A stretch of 64,000 nucleotides of DNA, taken from Microvelia longipes. Lineage: Eukaryota > Arthropoda > Insecta > Hemiptera > Veliidae. Below the pieces are notes generated by a model. The model worked only from the letters and a program-made list of their open reading frames with translations. It did not search any database and was not told the origin of the DNA. The translations under genes and the position numbers were made by a program. Of the stretch, positions 35,700-46,487 are shown piece by piece. The stretch's first letter is position 1. The number at the start of each line of letters is the position of its first letter. The stretch spans positions 32,222,904-32,286,903 of the forward strand of contig JACMZG010001913.1 in the NCBI GenBank assembly GCA_018340805.1, read 5' to 3'.

Positions 35700-36356
35700 T
35701 TAATTAGGAAATGAAATTAACGTGACGTTTTGAAAAACAAATAACTCAGTCCTTGTTAAGAGCTGAAAGGAAAGCAACAACACACTGATGTACAGTTTTA
35801 ATTTAAAGAATTATTTTTTATTAATGAAAGGCAACATTGCAGTGACTTTTGTTCGAAATTACATAAGAAAATTATACTTGTAAGGTTTTTTTATTTGCAA
35901 ATGTTGCATTAATTTTATTGGTAAAATTAAAAAAAAAACTGTTTATTTACAATTTGGAATGGAGCTGTTTATTTACAATTTTCAAAGAAAGCTGTATGTT
36001 TACGATTGGAATGGAAAATTTTCAAAGAAAATCTGAATGTTTACGATTGAAATGGGGAATTTTCAAAGAAAATCTGTATGTTTACGATTGGAATGGGGAA
36101 TTTTCAAGGAATATCTGTTTGTTTACATTTTTTTTTAGACTTAATTATGACTAATTATGACTAGATTTAATTAGGAAATGAAATTAACGTGATGTTTTGA
36201 AAAACAAATAACTATGCAGTCCTTGTTTAGAGCTGAAAGGAAAGCAATAACACACTGAAGTACCGTTTTAATTTAAAGAATTATTTTTTATTAATGAAAG
36301 GCAACATTGCAGTGACTTTTGTTCGAAATTACATAAGAAAATTATACTTGTATGGT
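35700..36356. repeat. Family C: 190-bp direct repeats around a 41-bp minisatellite
   Basis: A segment starting TAATTAGGAAATGAAATTAA at 35700-35885 is repeated at 36166-36356. Between them lies TTTTATTTGCAAATGTTGCA and a minisatellite of period 41 bp (35935-36130; core TGTTTACGATTGGAATGG). The arrangement recurs in part at 38278-38575. Since 41 is not a multiple of three, all frames give similar peptides; none is accepted as coding. Confidence 0.85.
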
Positions 36357-36487
36357 TTTAGCGAATTTTCATTATGAAAATGACGCTTATGAGGTTGTTC
36401 GGATGACGGAAGTTGAGGGGGGGAGTGAGTGGAATCGGTTCCTATTGGCTTCCTGATAACAAAAATATATGCCCGAAAAAGTTTATA

Positions 36488-36536
<49 letters not shown>

Positions 36537-36920
36537 GTATGTAAGAGTTTCTACCCTTTCGTATGGCGAACGATAACTCTCGAAGGCGTTGTCAAATTGA
36601 AACGAAACTTTGCAAATCGCGAGATGTTGTGGAGGTTACGAGGCCTATTGTTTATAAAAACATTATGACGTCATCAATCAAAGTTATGACGTCATGAAAA
36701 AAAATTTTTTTTGAAACTTGAAATGGCTTTAAAACAAGGTATTTCGTGTTTAGGTAGACGGCTAGCTGAATCGATTAAGACCAATTTCAGCTCAATCGAA
36801 CCATCACAAATGGCGCAAACAGTATACATATATATATAATGTTGTATATATGTATACGTCTAGGTCAAAGACTTGTACGATATCTGTTAGGTTTAGTAGT
36901 GTTAGAGGGTGGGGATATAG

Positions 36921-36928
36921 TATAAAAG
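36921..36928 (+). promoter_or_regulatory. TATA-like box upstream of the short ORF
   Basis: TATAAAAG lies 69 bp upstream of the ATG at 36990. The position would suit a polymerase II core promoter. It was not seen clearly in the copy at 15.4 kb, so it may be chance. Confidence 0.3.
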
Positions 36929-36989
36929 ATGGACCTCTACCTCTTGCTCCATCCTGGTAAGCCTGCTGTCCCAGAGAGACAGGACAAAA

Positions 36990-37160
36990 ATGGCTTCCAT
37001 TAAACCACGCCGAGCAAAGCAGGCCCGTAAAGCGGAAGAACCTCGAAGTAGTCTTTATATGGTCGAAGTCATTCTAAAACGATTGCGACCGGTTTCAGCT
37101 CAATCAGACAATCCTAAGATAGATGGTTCACTCCCGAGTGTAGTAGGAACACTCAATTGA
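36990..37160 (+). CDS. Short basic ORF (56 aa), second family B copy
   Basis: ATG to TGA, beginning MASIKPRRAKQARKAEEPRS and ending VVGTLN. The first 40 residues align without gaps to the ORF at 15587-15715, with PRRAKQ/RRRAKQ, RKA, SSL, ILK and SAQSD shared. The reading frames then diverge, stopping early in the other copy. A third, decayed version lies at about 44990-45090. No known domain. Function unknown; it could equally be a conserved non-coding stretch of the repeat that happens to lack stops. Confidence 0.4.
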   Translation: MASIKPRRAKQARKAEEPRSSLYMVEVILKRLRPVSAQSDNPKIDGSLPSVVGTLN

Positions 37161-38040
37161 CAAGTTTGTGTTTATGATTTAAGTTGGGGGCCTCATCACT
37201 AGAGTCTTGAATAGCGCTAGTAGTAAAAATATATTTGCTCTATTCTCTACTAGATTGTGCTGTAGTATTTTTTTAAAAACAAACAGTTGCAATCGTTTAG
37301 TAAAATAAAATAAAAGTAAACAAAGATCTATGGTATGCTGTAGTATTCGCGATGTATTTTTGTTTAATAAAACTTGGGGGCCTCATCACGCGAAGCAGCA
37401 CTATCGTTTTCTTAAAAAAATAACAATAATTCATTTTTAGTTTTTTAGACTTAACATTTAAATTTGCTATCTGAGTATAACATCTCGGGTTGGCGCAAAC
37501 GGATAAGTAAAGGAAACAAACAAAAATTGAAACTCTGACATTAGAGGTTCAAATCCAAGGGGGGACGACAGAATGGGTATGAGTGAGAAATAATTTTTTT
37601 TTCACTTTTTACCAATGTATACGAAATTCTTATACAGCTTTCTTGGGATCACTCATCCATCGACTCCTCAATGATTCTAGCGCTGAAAAGCGGATGGAAA
37701 GACTTAATTACCCTCACAGCTCGTTGTTTGGTTGAATAAAAAAAATAAATAAAATGTCAGAAATAAAAATATGTGACAGTTTCACGCTGTCACCACTAGA
37801 CTGTACTACTTGAGCCTCCTGCATCCCATCAACTATTTTTTTTAAATCTTTGAGTGAGCCATCTATGTTAATATTGTTTATCTATGATCCTAAGTGACGG
37901 AAACGGTATTTTTTATTTAAAAACATAAATCATGAATATATTTTTGTTTATAATGCTTGTTAGTTTTAATATTATAGCATACTATTAATAATAAAGTATT
38001 AATAAAATCTTAATTAGTAAAATAAATTTGTGAGAAAGCC
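37161..38040. other. No gene supported
   Basis: AT-rich. GAGGTTCAAATCC at about 37546 resembles a box B downstream of TTGGCGCAAACGG, a possible decayed tRNA-type SINE. The evidence is too thin for a call. CTTGGGGGCCTCATCAC occurs twice (about 37183 and 37373). Confidence 0.4.
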
Positions 38041-38277
38041 TCTCAGGCCCGCGAAGCGGGCCTGTGTGGAGAGGCTGTGAAAATTCGCTAGGTACATGGC
38101 AAAATGCCATGTAACAAGAACAATAATGAAACAACACATCATACAAAACAACAACAATGTGGCCGCGAAGCGGCCACAGGGAGGCCGGGCCGCGAAGCGG
38201 CCCGGTGGGCCGACGCCGCGGAGCGGACGAGGCGCGAAGCGCCGAGGCCGCGTAGCGGCTACGGGCCGAAGGCCCGT
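38041..38277. repeat. GC-rich cluster of GAA-loop hairpins
   Basis: An island of high GC in AT-rich DNA. Successive perfect or near-perfect hairpins: 38045-38063 (CCCGC-GAA-GCGGG), 38094-38112 (ACATGGC arms), 38159-38177 (GTGGCCGC-GAA-GCGGCCAC), 38184-38206 (GGGCCGC-GAA-GCGGCCC), 38231-38243 (GGCGC-GAA-GCGCC), 38246-38260 (GCGTAGC variant) and 38261-38277 (ACGGGCC-GAA-GGCCCGT). Each has an arm differing from its neighbours but the same kind of triloop, so pairing rather than sequence appears to be preserved. No coding frame accepted. Confidence 0.85.
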
Positions 38278-38575
38278 ATTTTTATTTGCAAATGTTGCAT
38301 TAATTTTATTGGTAAAATATAAAAAAAAACTGTTTATTTACAATTGGAATAGAGCTGTTTATTTACAATTTTCAAAGAAAGCTGTATGTTTACGATTGGA
38401 ATGGAAAATTTTCAAAGAAAAGCTGTATGTTTACGATTGGAATGGGGAATTTTCAAAGAAAATCTGTATGTTTACGATTGGAATGGGGAATTTTCTAAGA
38501 AAAGCTGTATGTTTACGATTGGAATGAGGAATTTTCAAAGAATATATATGTTTGTTTACAATTTTTTTAGACGCT
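38278..38575. repeat. Family C, second copy with the 41-bp minisatellite
   Basis: Begins TTTTTATTTGCAAATGTTGC as at 35887 and continues into the same 41-bp repeat, about five units. The upstream 190-bp segment of the first copy is replaced here by the hairpin cluster. Confidence 0.85.
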
Positions 38576-38845
38576 TATTCTTATTCTTTCTTATACTAAT
38601 ATTCGTACAAGCTCTGATCGAATTGAAGCTTGGCGCGAGGCTTTATCTAATAATTTACTCTAATTCTAATTTGACCTTGTTTCATCACGTTAATTGAGTT
38701 GAGTAAATTACTTTAGTTAAATGTAAAGTAAAATATAAATTTACTTAACTTAATTTAATAACTGTAAAAGTAAATTACTTAACTGAGTAAGTTACTATAA
38801 TGTATTATTGTGACAAACTTTAACGACTAATGTTGGATGTTACAG

Positions 38846-38966
38846 GCATGCGCACCACGATACATGTGGTTCACCACGGTGCAGAACAGAAGAGACCCCG
38901 TTGGAACATGCTACATCGCTAAGAACGAGTTTCAAAGTTTCTCCGAATATTCCCCCTGCAGAACAA
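38846..38966 (+). CDS. Integrin alpha subunit, internal exon (beta-propeller)
   Basis: Acceptor GGATGTTACAG and donor ACAA-GTAAGC bound 121 bp, that is 40 codons plus one base. The peptide opens ACAPRYMWFTT, continues RRDPVGTCYIAKN and ends EYSPCRT. The patterns CAPRY, DPVGTCY and EYSPCR with their cysteines mark the N-terminal seven-bladed FG-GAP propeller of alphaPS2 / alphaV / alpha5-type integrins. These are cell-surface receptors that pair with a beta subunit to bind matrix ligands. The exon ends in phase 1 and fits the exon at 57765 exactly. Preceding exons were not found. GC content is much higher than in the flanks. The exact alpha class is inference. Confidence 0.88.
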
Positions 38967-38975
38967 GTAAGCTTT

Positions 38976-39240
38976 TTGAATATTTTGCTTGTATTATTCG
39001 TATAATTCTGCCCACTACTAAATATTTTGCTTGTATTATTCGTATGATTCTGCCCACTACTAAATATTTTGCTTGTATTATTCGTATGATTCTCCCCACT
39101 ACTGAATGTTTTCCTTGTATTATTCGTATGATTCTGCCCACTACTGAATATTTTGCTTGTATTATTCGTATGATTCTCCCCACTACTGAATGTTTTCCTT
39201 GTATTGTTCGTATGATTCTGCCCACTACTGAATATTTTGT
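38976..39240. repeat. 42-bp minisatellite beside the integrin splice donor
   Basis: About six copies of a unit containing CTTGTATTATTCGTATGATT and CCCACTACTGAATATTTTG, beginning about 10 bp after the exon. The period is 14 codons and the exon frame stays open through all copies (peptide unit around CIIRMILPTTEYF), stopping at about 39257. The minus strand is open too. Confidence 0.93.
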
Positions 39241-39411
39241 TTTTTTTTTTTCTTTATAATTTGGTATTATAATAGGCTATGTTTCCTATGACAAGCACTA
39301 ATGAATTTGAATTTGCCACATTTGTACTCAGCACTATCTAAAGAACAAAGAATAATTATTTGAACCACCATTAGTTCCTAATACATTTTTCTAAAATTGA
39401 ATTTATTTCTC

Positions 39412-39470
39412 TTTAACCTTCTATTCGCGATTCAAAGTCTGTAGCAGCGCCACCGTCGCTGATAAGATAC
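39412..39470 (+). repeat. Short repeat next to the satellite, mate at 63806
   Basis: CTATTCGCGATTCAAAG followed by GTAGCAGCGCCACCG recurs at 63806-63868 with a few changes. In both places a tandem repeat begins just downstream. Confidence 0.7.
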
Positions 39471-39482
39471 AAGAGACCACAA

Positions 39483-41554
39483 TAGATAACCGAGGGTAAC
39501 GTATTGATAACGTAATTGATAACAATAGGTAACCAATAGGGTAACCGTATTGATAACAATAGGGTAACCGTATTGATAACAAAGGGTAACTGTATTGATA
39601 ACAATAGGGTAACCGAATTGATAACAATAGAGTAACCGTATTGATAACAATAGGGTAACCGTATTGATAACAATAGGGTAACCGTATTGATAACAATAGG
39701 GTACCGTATTGACAATACCATAGGGTAACCGTATTGATAACAATAGGGTAACCGTATTGATAACAATAGGGTAACGTATTGATAACAATAGGTAACCGTA
39801 TTGATAACAATAGGGTAACTGTATTGATAACAATAGGTAACCGAATTGATAACAATGTAACCGATTGATAACACCGTAACCGTATTGATAACAATAGGGT
39901 AACTGTATTGTAACTAACCGTAACAACGTAATTGATAACAAATAGGGTAACCGTATTGATAACAATAGGGTAACCGTATTGATAATAATAGGGTAACCGT
40001 ATTGATAACAATAGGGTAACTGTATTGATAACAATAGGGTAACCGAATTGATAACAATAGGGTAACTGTATTGATAACAATAGGGTAACAATAGGGTAAC
40101 CGTATTGATAACAATAGGGTAACTGTTTTGATAACAATAGGGTAACCGAATTGATAACAATAGAGTAACCGTATTGATAACAATAGGGTAACTGTATTGA
40201 TAACAATAGGGTAACCGTATTGATTAGGGTAACGTATTGATAACAATGGGTAACTGTATTGATAATAATAGGGTAACCGTATTGATAATAATAGGGTAAC
40301 TGTATTGATAACAATAGGGTAACCGTATTGATAACAATAGGTAACCGTATTATAACAATAGGGTAACCGTATTGATAACAATAGGGTAACTGTATTGATA
40401 ACAATAGGGTAACCGTATTGATAACAATAGGGTAACCGTATTGATAACAATAGGTAACCGTATTGATAACAATAGGGTAACCGTATTGATAATAATATTG
40501 ATAACAATAGGGTAACTGTATTGATAACAATAGGGTAACGTATTGATAACATAGGGTAACCGTATTGATAATAATAGGGTACCGTATTGATAACAATAGG
40601 GTAACTGTTTTGATAACAATAGGTATTGGGTATTGATAACAATAGGGTAACTGTTGATAACCGTATGATAACAATAGGGTAACCCGTATTGATAACAATA
40701 GGGTAACTGTATTGATAACAATAGGGTAACCGAATTGATAACAATAGAGTAACCGAATTGATAACAATAGGTAACCTAACCGTATTGATAACAATAGGGT
40801 AAACGTATTGATAACAATAGGTAACCGTATTGATAACAATAGGGTAACCGTATTGATAACAATAGGGTAACGAATTGATAACAATAGGGTAACTGTATTG
40901 ATAACAATAGGGTAACCGAATTGATAACTAACCGTATTGATAACAATAGGGTAACTGTATAGATAACAATAGGGTAACCGATTGATAACAATATAATATA
41001 ACATAGGTAACCGTATTGATAACCAATTGATAACAACTGTATTGATAACAATAGGTAACCGAATTGATAACAATGTAACCGAATTGATAACAAATAGGGT
41101 AACCGTATGATAACAATAGGGTAACCGTATTGATAACAATAGGGTAACCGTATTGATAACAATAGGGTAACTGTATTGATAACAATAGGGTAACCGAATT
41201 GATAACAATAGAGTAACCGTATTGATAACAATAGGGTAATGATAACAATAGGGTAACGTATTGATAACAATAGGGTAATAGGGTAACCGTATTGATAACA
41301 ATAGGGTAACCGTATTGATAACAATAGGGTAACCGTATTGATAACAATAGGTAACCGTATTGATAACAATAGGGTAACCGTATTGAAACAATAGAGACCG
41401 TGAAAACATAGAGTAACCGAATTGATAACAATAGAGTAACCGTATTGATAATAATAGGGTAACCGTATTGATAACAATAGGGTAACCGAATTGAAAACAA
41501 TAGAGTAACCGTATTGATAATAATAGGGTAACCGTATTGATAACAATAGGGTAA
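39483..41554. repeat. 23-bp satellite, about 90 copies (2.07 kb)
   Basis: Unit TATTGATAACAATAGGGTAA plus CCG, with common variants CTG for CCG, GAATTG for GTATTG and AGAGTAAC for AGGGTAAC. Some units are shortened. The long minus-strand ORFs (up to 662 codons of LLLSIRLPYCYQYGYPIVIN type) arise because the unit has no stop in any minus-strand frame; 23 bp cycles through all three frames. Confidence 0.97.
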
Positions 41555-43297
41555 TCGGGTTTCTTATTTTTTTACGATTTACATTTAAATTTTATCATTG
41601 GAATTATTGTCACTTTTTTATCGGAAAAACCCCTTTTAAATGGGTTGTCACGAGTTTTTAAATAAACTGGAACAAAGGGTATAATCAGAATATAGTGTTT
41701 TAATTTATTAATTGTTATTTAATTTTAATTTATAATTTTTTAATACTACGCAAACTCACAAAATTACTCTTTTATTGCATTAAATTGTTTAAATTAGTTG
41801 TAACAAGTATTTAAATTAACTAATTTTATTATATTTTCAACCTTTGTGTTTTATTTCATGTGTGTTATGAAGAATTACTTTTTGTTTAATATTATATTTG
41901 ATATTAAAAAAAATCTTTTAATCACAGTTTAATATAGAACCGTGTTTTAGAGTTTCAATAATATAACCAGGTTATCGGTAAATACCTGCTTAAAAGACGA
42001 ACAAAGCCAAGTTTGTAGTGATAAGAGCCTGATTGAAAATCCTGGAACAATTTAAATATTTATTTATGATATTAATAATTTTTATTGCACCGATGGTTAT
42101 ACTATTAATTTTTAACTCATTTAACACAAATTAACTAATAATTAATAAACAAAATAATAATTTCGATCGTCTCCAATACTAATCTTATGATAAAACAAAA
42201 CTTGATCACCCTTTCTTTTTCCCGCCATTGGTATTGCCAACCTTACAACTACTAACGTGGATAAAAATAAAGTAAGAGCTAATACTTTATGAGGTCTAAG
42301 ATCCAGCACTTTACCACTTTATAAATAATTTTCAATCAAAATGCTTATAAACCTAAAGAACAAAAAACAAATAAAAATCTTAGGAAAAATACTTAGTTTC
42401 ATCGTAATTTTATGCACTGCCTTAATGATATTCAGTAATGGTCTCAACCTTTGACTACAAGTAAACGGAAAACAATAACAATAATAATGGTATAAAACTA
42501 TACTATTAAACCTTAGAAAAAAAATAAAAAAAATAAAATCGTAAAATTATAATTTATAGGTAATGAAGAAAAACTCTATGTGTGGTCTGTAATAATATCA
42601 TTTCAGTTTGCGAGAGTTATTTTAGCGTTTTATTAACTTTAGTTAAACGAGGACCTTAGTTAAATCGATGGTTAGTTTGGAGTTTAATATTTGCTATAGG
42701 GTTTTTATTAAAAATATAGTCTGATTTACTTCCTAAATCTTATTAGGAGTATGAAGCATTGTGATGGCTAAAAATTGACACTTAGGAGATAGATAACAAT
42801 TACGTGAACAAAATTGCAATTACTGCTGCTTATTTTTTACATTCAATGTTATTTAAAAAATGAGCTTACGAGATTGCGGTCATGGGAGGTAGTTATCTTG
42901 AAAAGGGGGACTCATTTTAGTATGAAATGGTAATCAGGGGTTCAGCTCAGATCTTGTCACTGATCTTTGTCTATTTAGGTCTATTATAGTTGTCTTGTAG
43001 AAAAATGCGCTCAAAATTGGCATAGACTTAGCTCCAAATGAGTGCCAAGAATGCTTTGCAGAGGATTGTACAATTTATGGGATAAAAACGCACATTACCC
43101 TTGAAAACCCGAAAAAAATAAATAACAAGGTGTAACGCCACTGCTCAAGTTATAAAGCATATAGAATTGGATTGTTACGAAGCCCGCATTTCAAAAATAA
43201 TTCGCCTGGATTGCGGATCTACGAGCAAGAATGTTTTAGGTCGACGGTGAATTTCTGAGGCATTACCTTCGGGATTTAACCAATGCGTCCTTCCTTA
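41555..43297. other. No feature seen (intron)
   Basis: AT-rich intronic sequence. A weak family-B-like phrase (GAGCTTACGAGATTGCGGTC) is at about 42860. Confidence 0.5.
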
Positions 43298-43369
43298 CAG
43301 TAGCGTAGCCAGGGGGGGCTGAGGGGGCTTCAGCCCCCCCCCCGAAATAAAATCCTGGCTACGCCACTG
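43298..43369. mobile_element. hAT-type MITE, 72 bp, with 8-bp target duplication
   Basis: Ends CAGTAGCGTAGCCAGG and, inverted, CAGTGGCGTAGCCAGG (one mismatch) enclose a G-run/C-run hairpin. The flanks CTTCCTTA at 43290-43297 and 43370-43377 are identical. An 8-bp duplication and CAGTGGCG-type ends are the marks of the hAT superfamily. It encodes nothing and needs a transposase in trans. Confidence 0.9.
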
Positions 43370-44328
43370 CTTCCTTACATAATTTGTAGGAACTTAAGGC
43401 CTTCGTTAGTTTCACACACCTCTCTGGTTGATAATAATAACAACTGTGGTGGTAATAATAACCACGATATACCTTATCACAATCATTGTTTTAAGTCCAT
43501 TCTTTCAGCGGGGCTTTTTTCCCTATTCCATTTTTACCAACCTGAGATCCACTTTAGTTCAACCAATAGGTAGATTAACAAATAAATGAAAAGTAAATAG
43601 TATATTATATAATATTTGGTTCTGCCACTGTTGATATTATGCTTACGTATAAGCGTATGCAAAACTTGGCTTTTGTCTACTAAAAAGCGCTAGTACTAAA
43701 ACTGAGTTAGCCAAGTCATTTAAAACAAACTAAACTCATAAACAAAAATAATCTATTTTAAAAATTATTATTTTTACAAATAATAAAAAACCAAAAGATC
43801 ATTGGTTAAAAACATAAATTAAAGATAATTTTCCCTTTTATCTATAATTTTCTTTTTAATTCCATAAACACTTAGTAAATGCTTTTAAGGAACTGGTCTC
43901 GCTGGGAAGGATCACAAAACTAAGCGCAGCTAAGCGCTCGCTAACGAGTCCTAATCGACGTGTTAAAAGCATTCTTATTTAATGCCTTTTTTTACAACTT
44001 AAATCCATTGGATGGTAATTGGTATTTAATTGTATCGAGATGCCTTATTATACTTGTTGGTTACTTTTAAGGAAATTTTATAGTTTTTACATAAAGAAAA
44101 TTAGTGAGGCATGGGAAAATTATAGGATTCGGGATAGGTATATATGCTAGGTAACAAAAGTCAGGGACGGAGCACCTCTGTATTTACTCAAAGTTGTGAA
44201 GGTAAGCATCAAGGTACTCATATTTCACAACTTCTGTAAGTACTGAAGGTTGACCAAAGCTTAAATAATTATTACTTCGGTTTTGCTAAGCTCGATCTTA
44301 GAATAAAATACTGATCCAAAGTCTAGGG
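43370..44328. other. No feature seen (intron)
   Basis: AT-rich, no supportable gene or repeat. Confidence 0.5.
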
Positions 44329-44372
44329 CAGTGGCTCCCAACCGGTGGTCCGCGAACCGCTTGAGTTCCTTG
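44329..44372 (+). mobile_element. hAT-like terminal fragment
   Basis: CAGTGGCTCCCAACCGGTGG and the following TCCGCGAACC resemble the common terminus of non-autonomous hAT elements. The other end was not found; family B text starts right after it. Confidence 0.5.
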
Positions 44373-45210
44373 AGAATGTTACATGTTGTCAGCGAAAAAT
44401 GACCTTGTGAGATAGGGGTCATGAAGGAGTGGAGTAGGGAGAGGTAATTTATTTGGGAAGGGAGGACTTACTGATCTAATATATATATACTTGTGTGTGT
44501 GTGTATGTTTGTGTGTATGTATGTATGTACGAGGTTTAGTTCCTAGACGTTTCTATTAGACACGATAACTTTCGAACGCTTTCGCGGATCAAAATAAAAC
44601 TTGGTACAAAAATCGACTTTGTTAATGTCCCGAACCCTTATTTTAATGAAATATGTGTGACGTCATAAACCCAAAATAATGACTCAGCGATAATTTCAAA
44701 AATTATTACACAATATATAAAAAGGAATCGGAGGTTTCGAAGCCTATTGTCTGAGTCGTCATAAACCTAAGTTATGACGTCATAAAAAATAATGTTTTGA
44801 GACTTGAAATGGTGGTCTAAATCGATTGAGATCGATTTTAGCTCAATCCGACTATCCTAAGAACATATAATCATATATTATTTTACACAGAGGAATATCT
44901 CTATATCGATGACCTCTAAGACATATCTTTAGGACAATGGTGCTCATCAAAAGTTGAGGAGGTACTTTAATCACCTACCTCCATCTTGGTTTGCCTACTA
45001 TCTTAATCAGTGAGACTATAGACTATCGAGCATCATATTTCCGCGGAGAGAAGAGCAGACCTGCGAAGCTGACCTGTTCTTTTGATGACTTTTCAAACTA
45101 GGTTAACTGGGTTCCTAAATGTTTAGCTCCTGGGCAGCACTTTTAGACCTAACTTCTGATTTTTGTGTCAAATTCTACTTCTCGAGCATAAACACAGCTG
45201 AAGTTATACC
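44373..45210 (+). repeat. Dispersed repeat family B, full-length but decayed
   Basis: Order as at 36.4 kb: GTGAGATAGGGGTCATG, a G-rich patch, TA then TG microsatellite (44481-44525), CACGATAACTTTCGAACGC, GTGACGTCATAAAC twice, TAGCTCAATCCGACTATCC, and a degraded version of the short-ORF region (CCATCTTGGTTTGCCTACT, then GAAGAGCAGACCTGCGAAGC). The ORF is destroyed here. Confidence 0.78.
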
Positions 45211-46487
45211 CGACACAGACAAACGGTGTGATCTCAGTATCCAGTATATGTTTTACAGAATAATGAAGTAGAAGCATTGTAATAACATTGTATTGAATAA
45301 TATAATGTAATTATAATATTATAATTTGTTGAGACTGAAAAATATAACGTGATAGGTTAATACTAATAAAATATAATGGAAATACGACTTAACTTAATAA
45401 CTAAATGTAATGTCACTTCGGTTTTCATATGGTTTCTCTAATTCACAGCTGTTACTCTTTAAATATTGATAATAATAAATCGTTTACTTTCCACCTGTTG
45501 CTTCTTCGAACGGTTATTTGTTCTGACACATAAACATAAATTTATTTTAATGTTGAGTAACTGATTTTTATGGTATAATGTTAAATTGGGTCCAGATGTT
45601 TCGGATGATTCAGTTATTGTTGATTGAAGGACATGAGTAGACTTTGGTCTCATTGTACATGCGTATGCATAGACGTTGTAAGTTAATTCTAAGATTAAAG
45701 CACAAAATACGATCTCAAATCATTTATTATATGATATTGTGCTACCGTAATTCCTGGCGCCACTGATATTTTGTTATAAAATAGTCAAAAAGAAAAATAT
45801 CTGTGAAAAATAAGAAGAATCTTTAACTTTTTAAGATCTATTGTTGCCAGAACTTTTATATTTAGCGAAAATTTTTAATTTTCATTCTTATTCAAGTACA
45901 ACTTAAAATAAAAATGATACATCTTCCCTCTTAATCTCATTAGACCCCTAATCCATTTTCCCTTTGAGAGTTCACTTTAAAAATAATATAAAAGTAAACA
46001 TTAATCAACAATTATTAATATATTAAAGAATTCCTCATTAGCGAGTACGCCATCATCTGCAGATGAGGCAGCAACAATTCAAGCTTTTAACCGACAAAGA
46101 TTCAAAACCTTCTTAAATATTAAACACACTCCCTGGTCCGACTCCCATAAAGCCACCCATACCATTCAAAGCAGTCCTTTTCCAAGAAGAGCTCTCGTCT
46201 TGGTGATACCGGACTTAATACAGTTAAGCCTATAACTTTCCAAGGTAATGGTAGTATCAAAATTATTTTGCAGTTGCATCTTCAACTCTCGGTAAAAAAC
46301 AAATGTTGTGTGCATTATTTGACATATTTTTCTTCATCTTCTTGTTTCATCCATTTATACCCAATTATGTTTTACTACGTATTTTACCTGTCTTAGGTTC
46401 TTCACGTTACTCTTTATTATTCCTTACTTTATACCGCAGGTATATAGGAAAATTGTTGTGTTTGCACTCTAAAAATCCGAAACCGGG
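45211..46487. other. No feature seen (intron)
   Basis: AT-rich. ORFs of 64 and 73 codons present here show no domain. Confidence 0.5.

Larger units (their letters stand above)
36357..37160 (+). repeat. Dispersed repeat family B, longest copy
   Basis: Order: AGCGAATTTTCATTATG, GCTTATGAGGTTG, a G-rich patch, a TA/TATG microsatellite (36483-36543), GAGTTTCTACCCTTTCGTAT, GAACGATAACTCTCGAAGGC, paired GACGTCAT blocks near 36665-36700, GCTCAATCGAACCATC, TATAAAAG at 36921, TGCTGTCCCAGAGAGACAGG, and the short basic ORF. This copy defines the family. Confidence 0.85.

Noticed and set aside
39421..41546. Very long minus-strand ORFs (662, 276, 256, 242, 190 and other codons) rich in Tyr, Ile and Leu
   Set aside because: They are readings of the 23-bp satellite, which has no stop in three minus-strand frames. 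Several overlapping frames give the same peptide, so there is no selected frame.
39483..41554. The satellite as interstitial telomeric repeat, because of TAGGGTAA
   Set aside because: The unit is 23 bp and lacks tandem TTAGG or TTAGGG. The resemblance is limited to a few bases.
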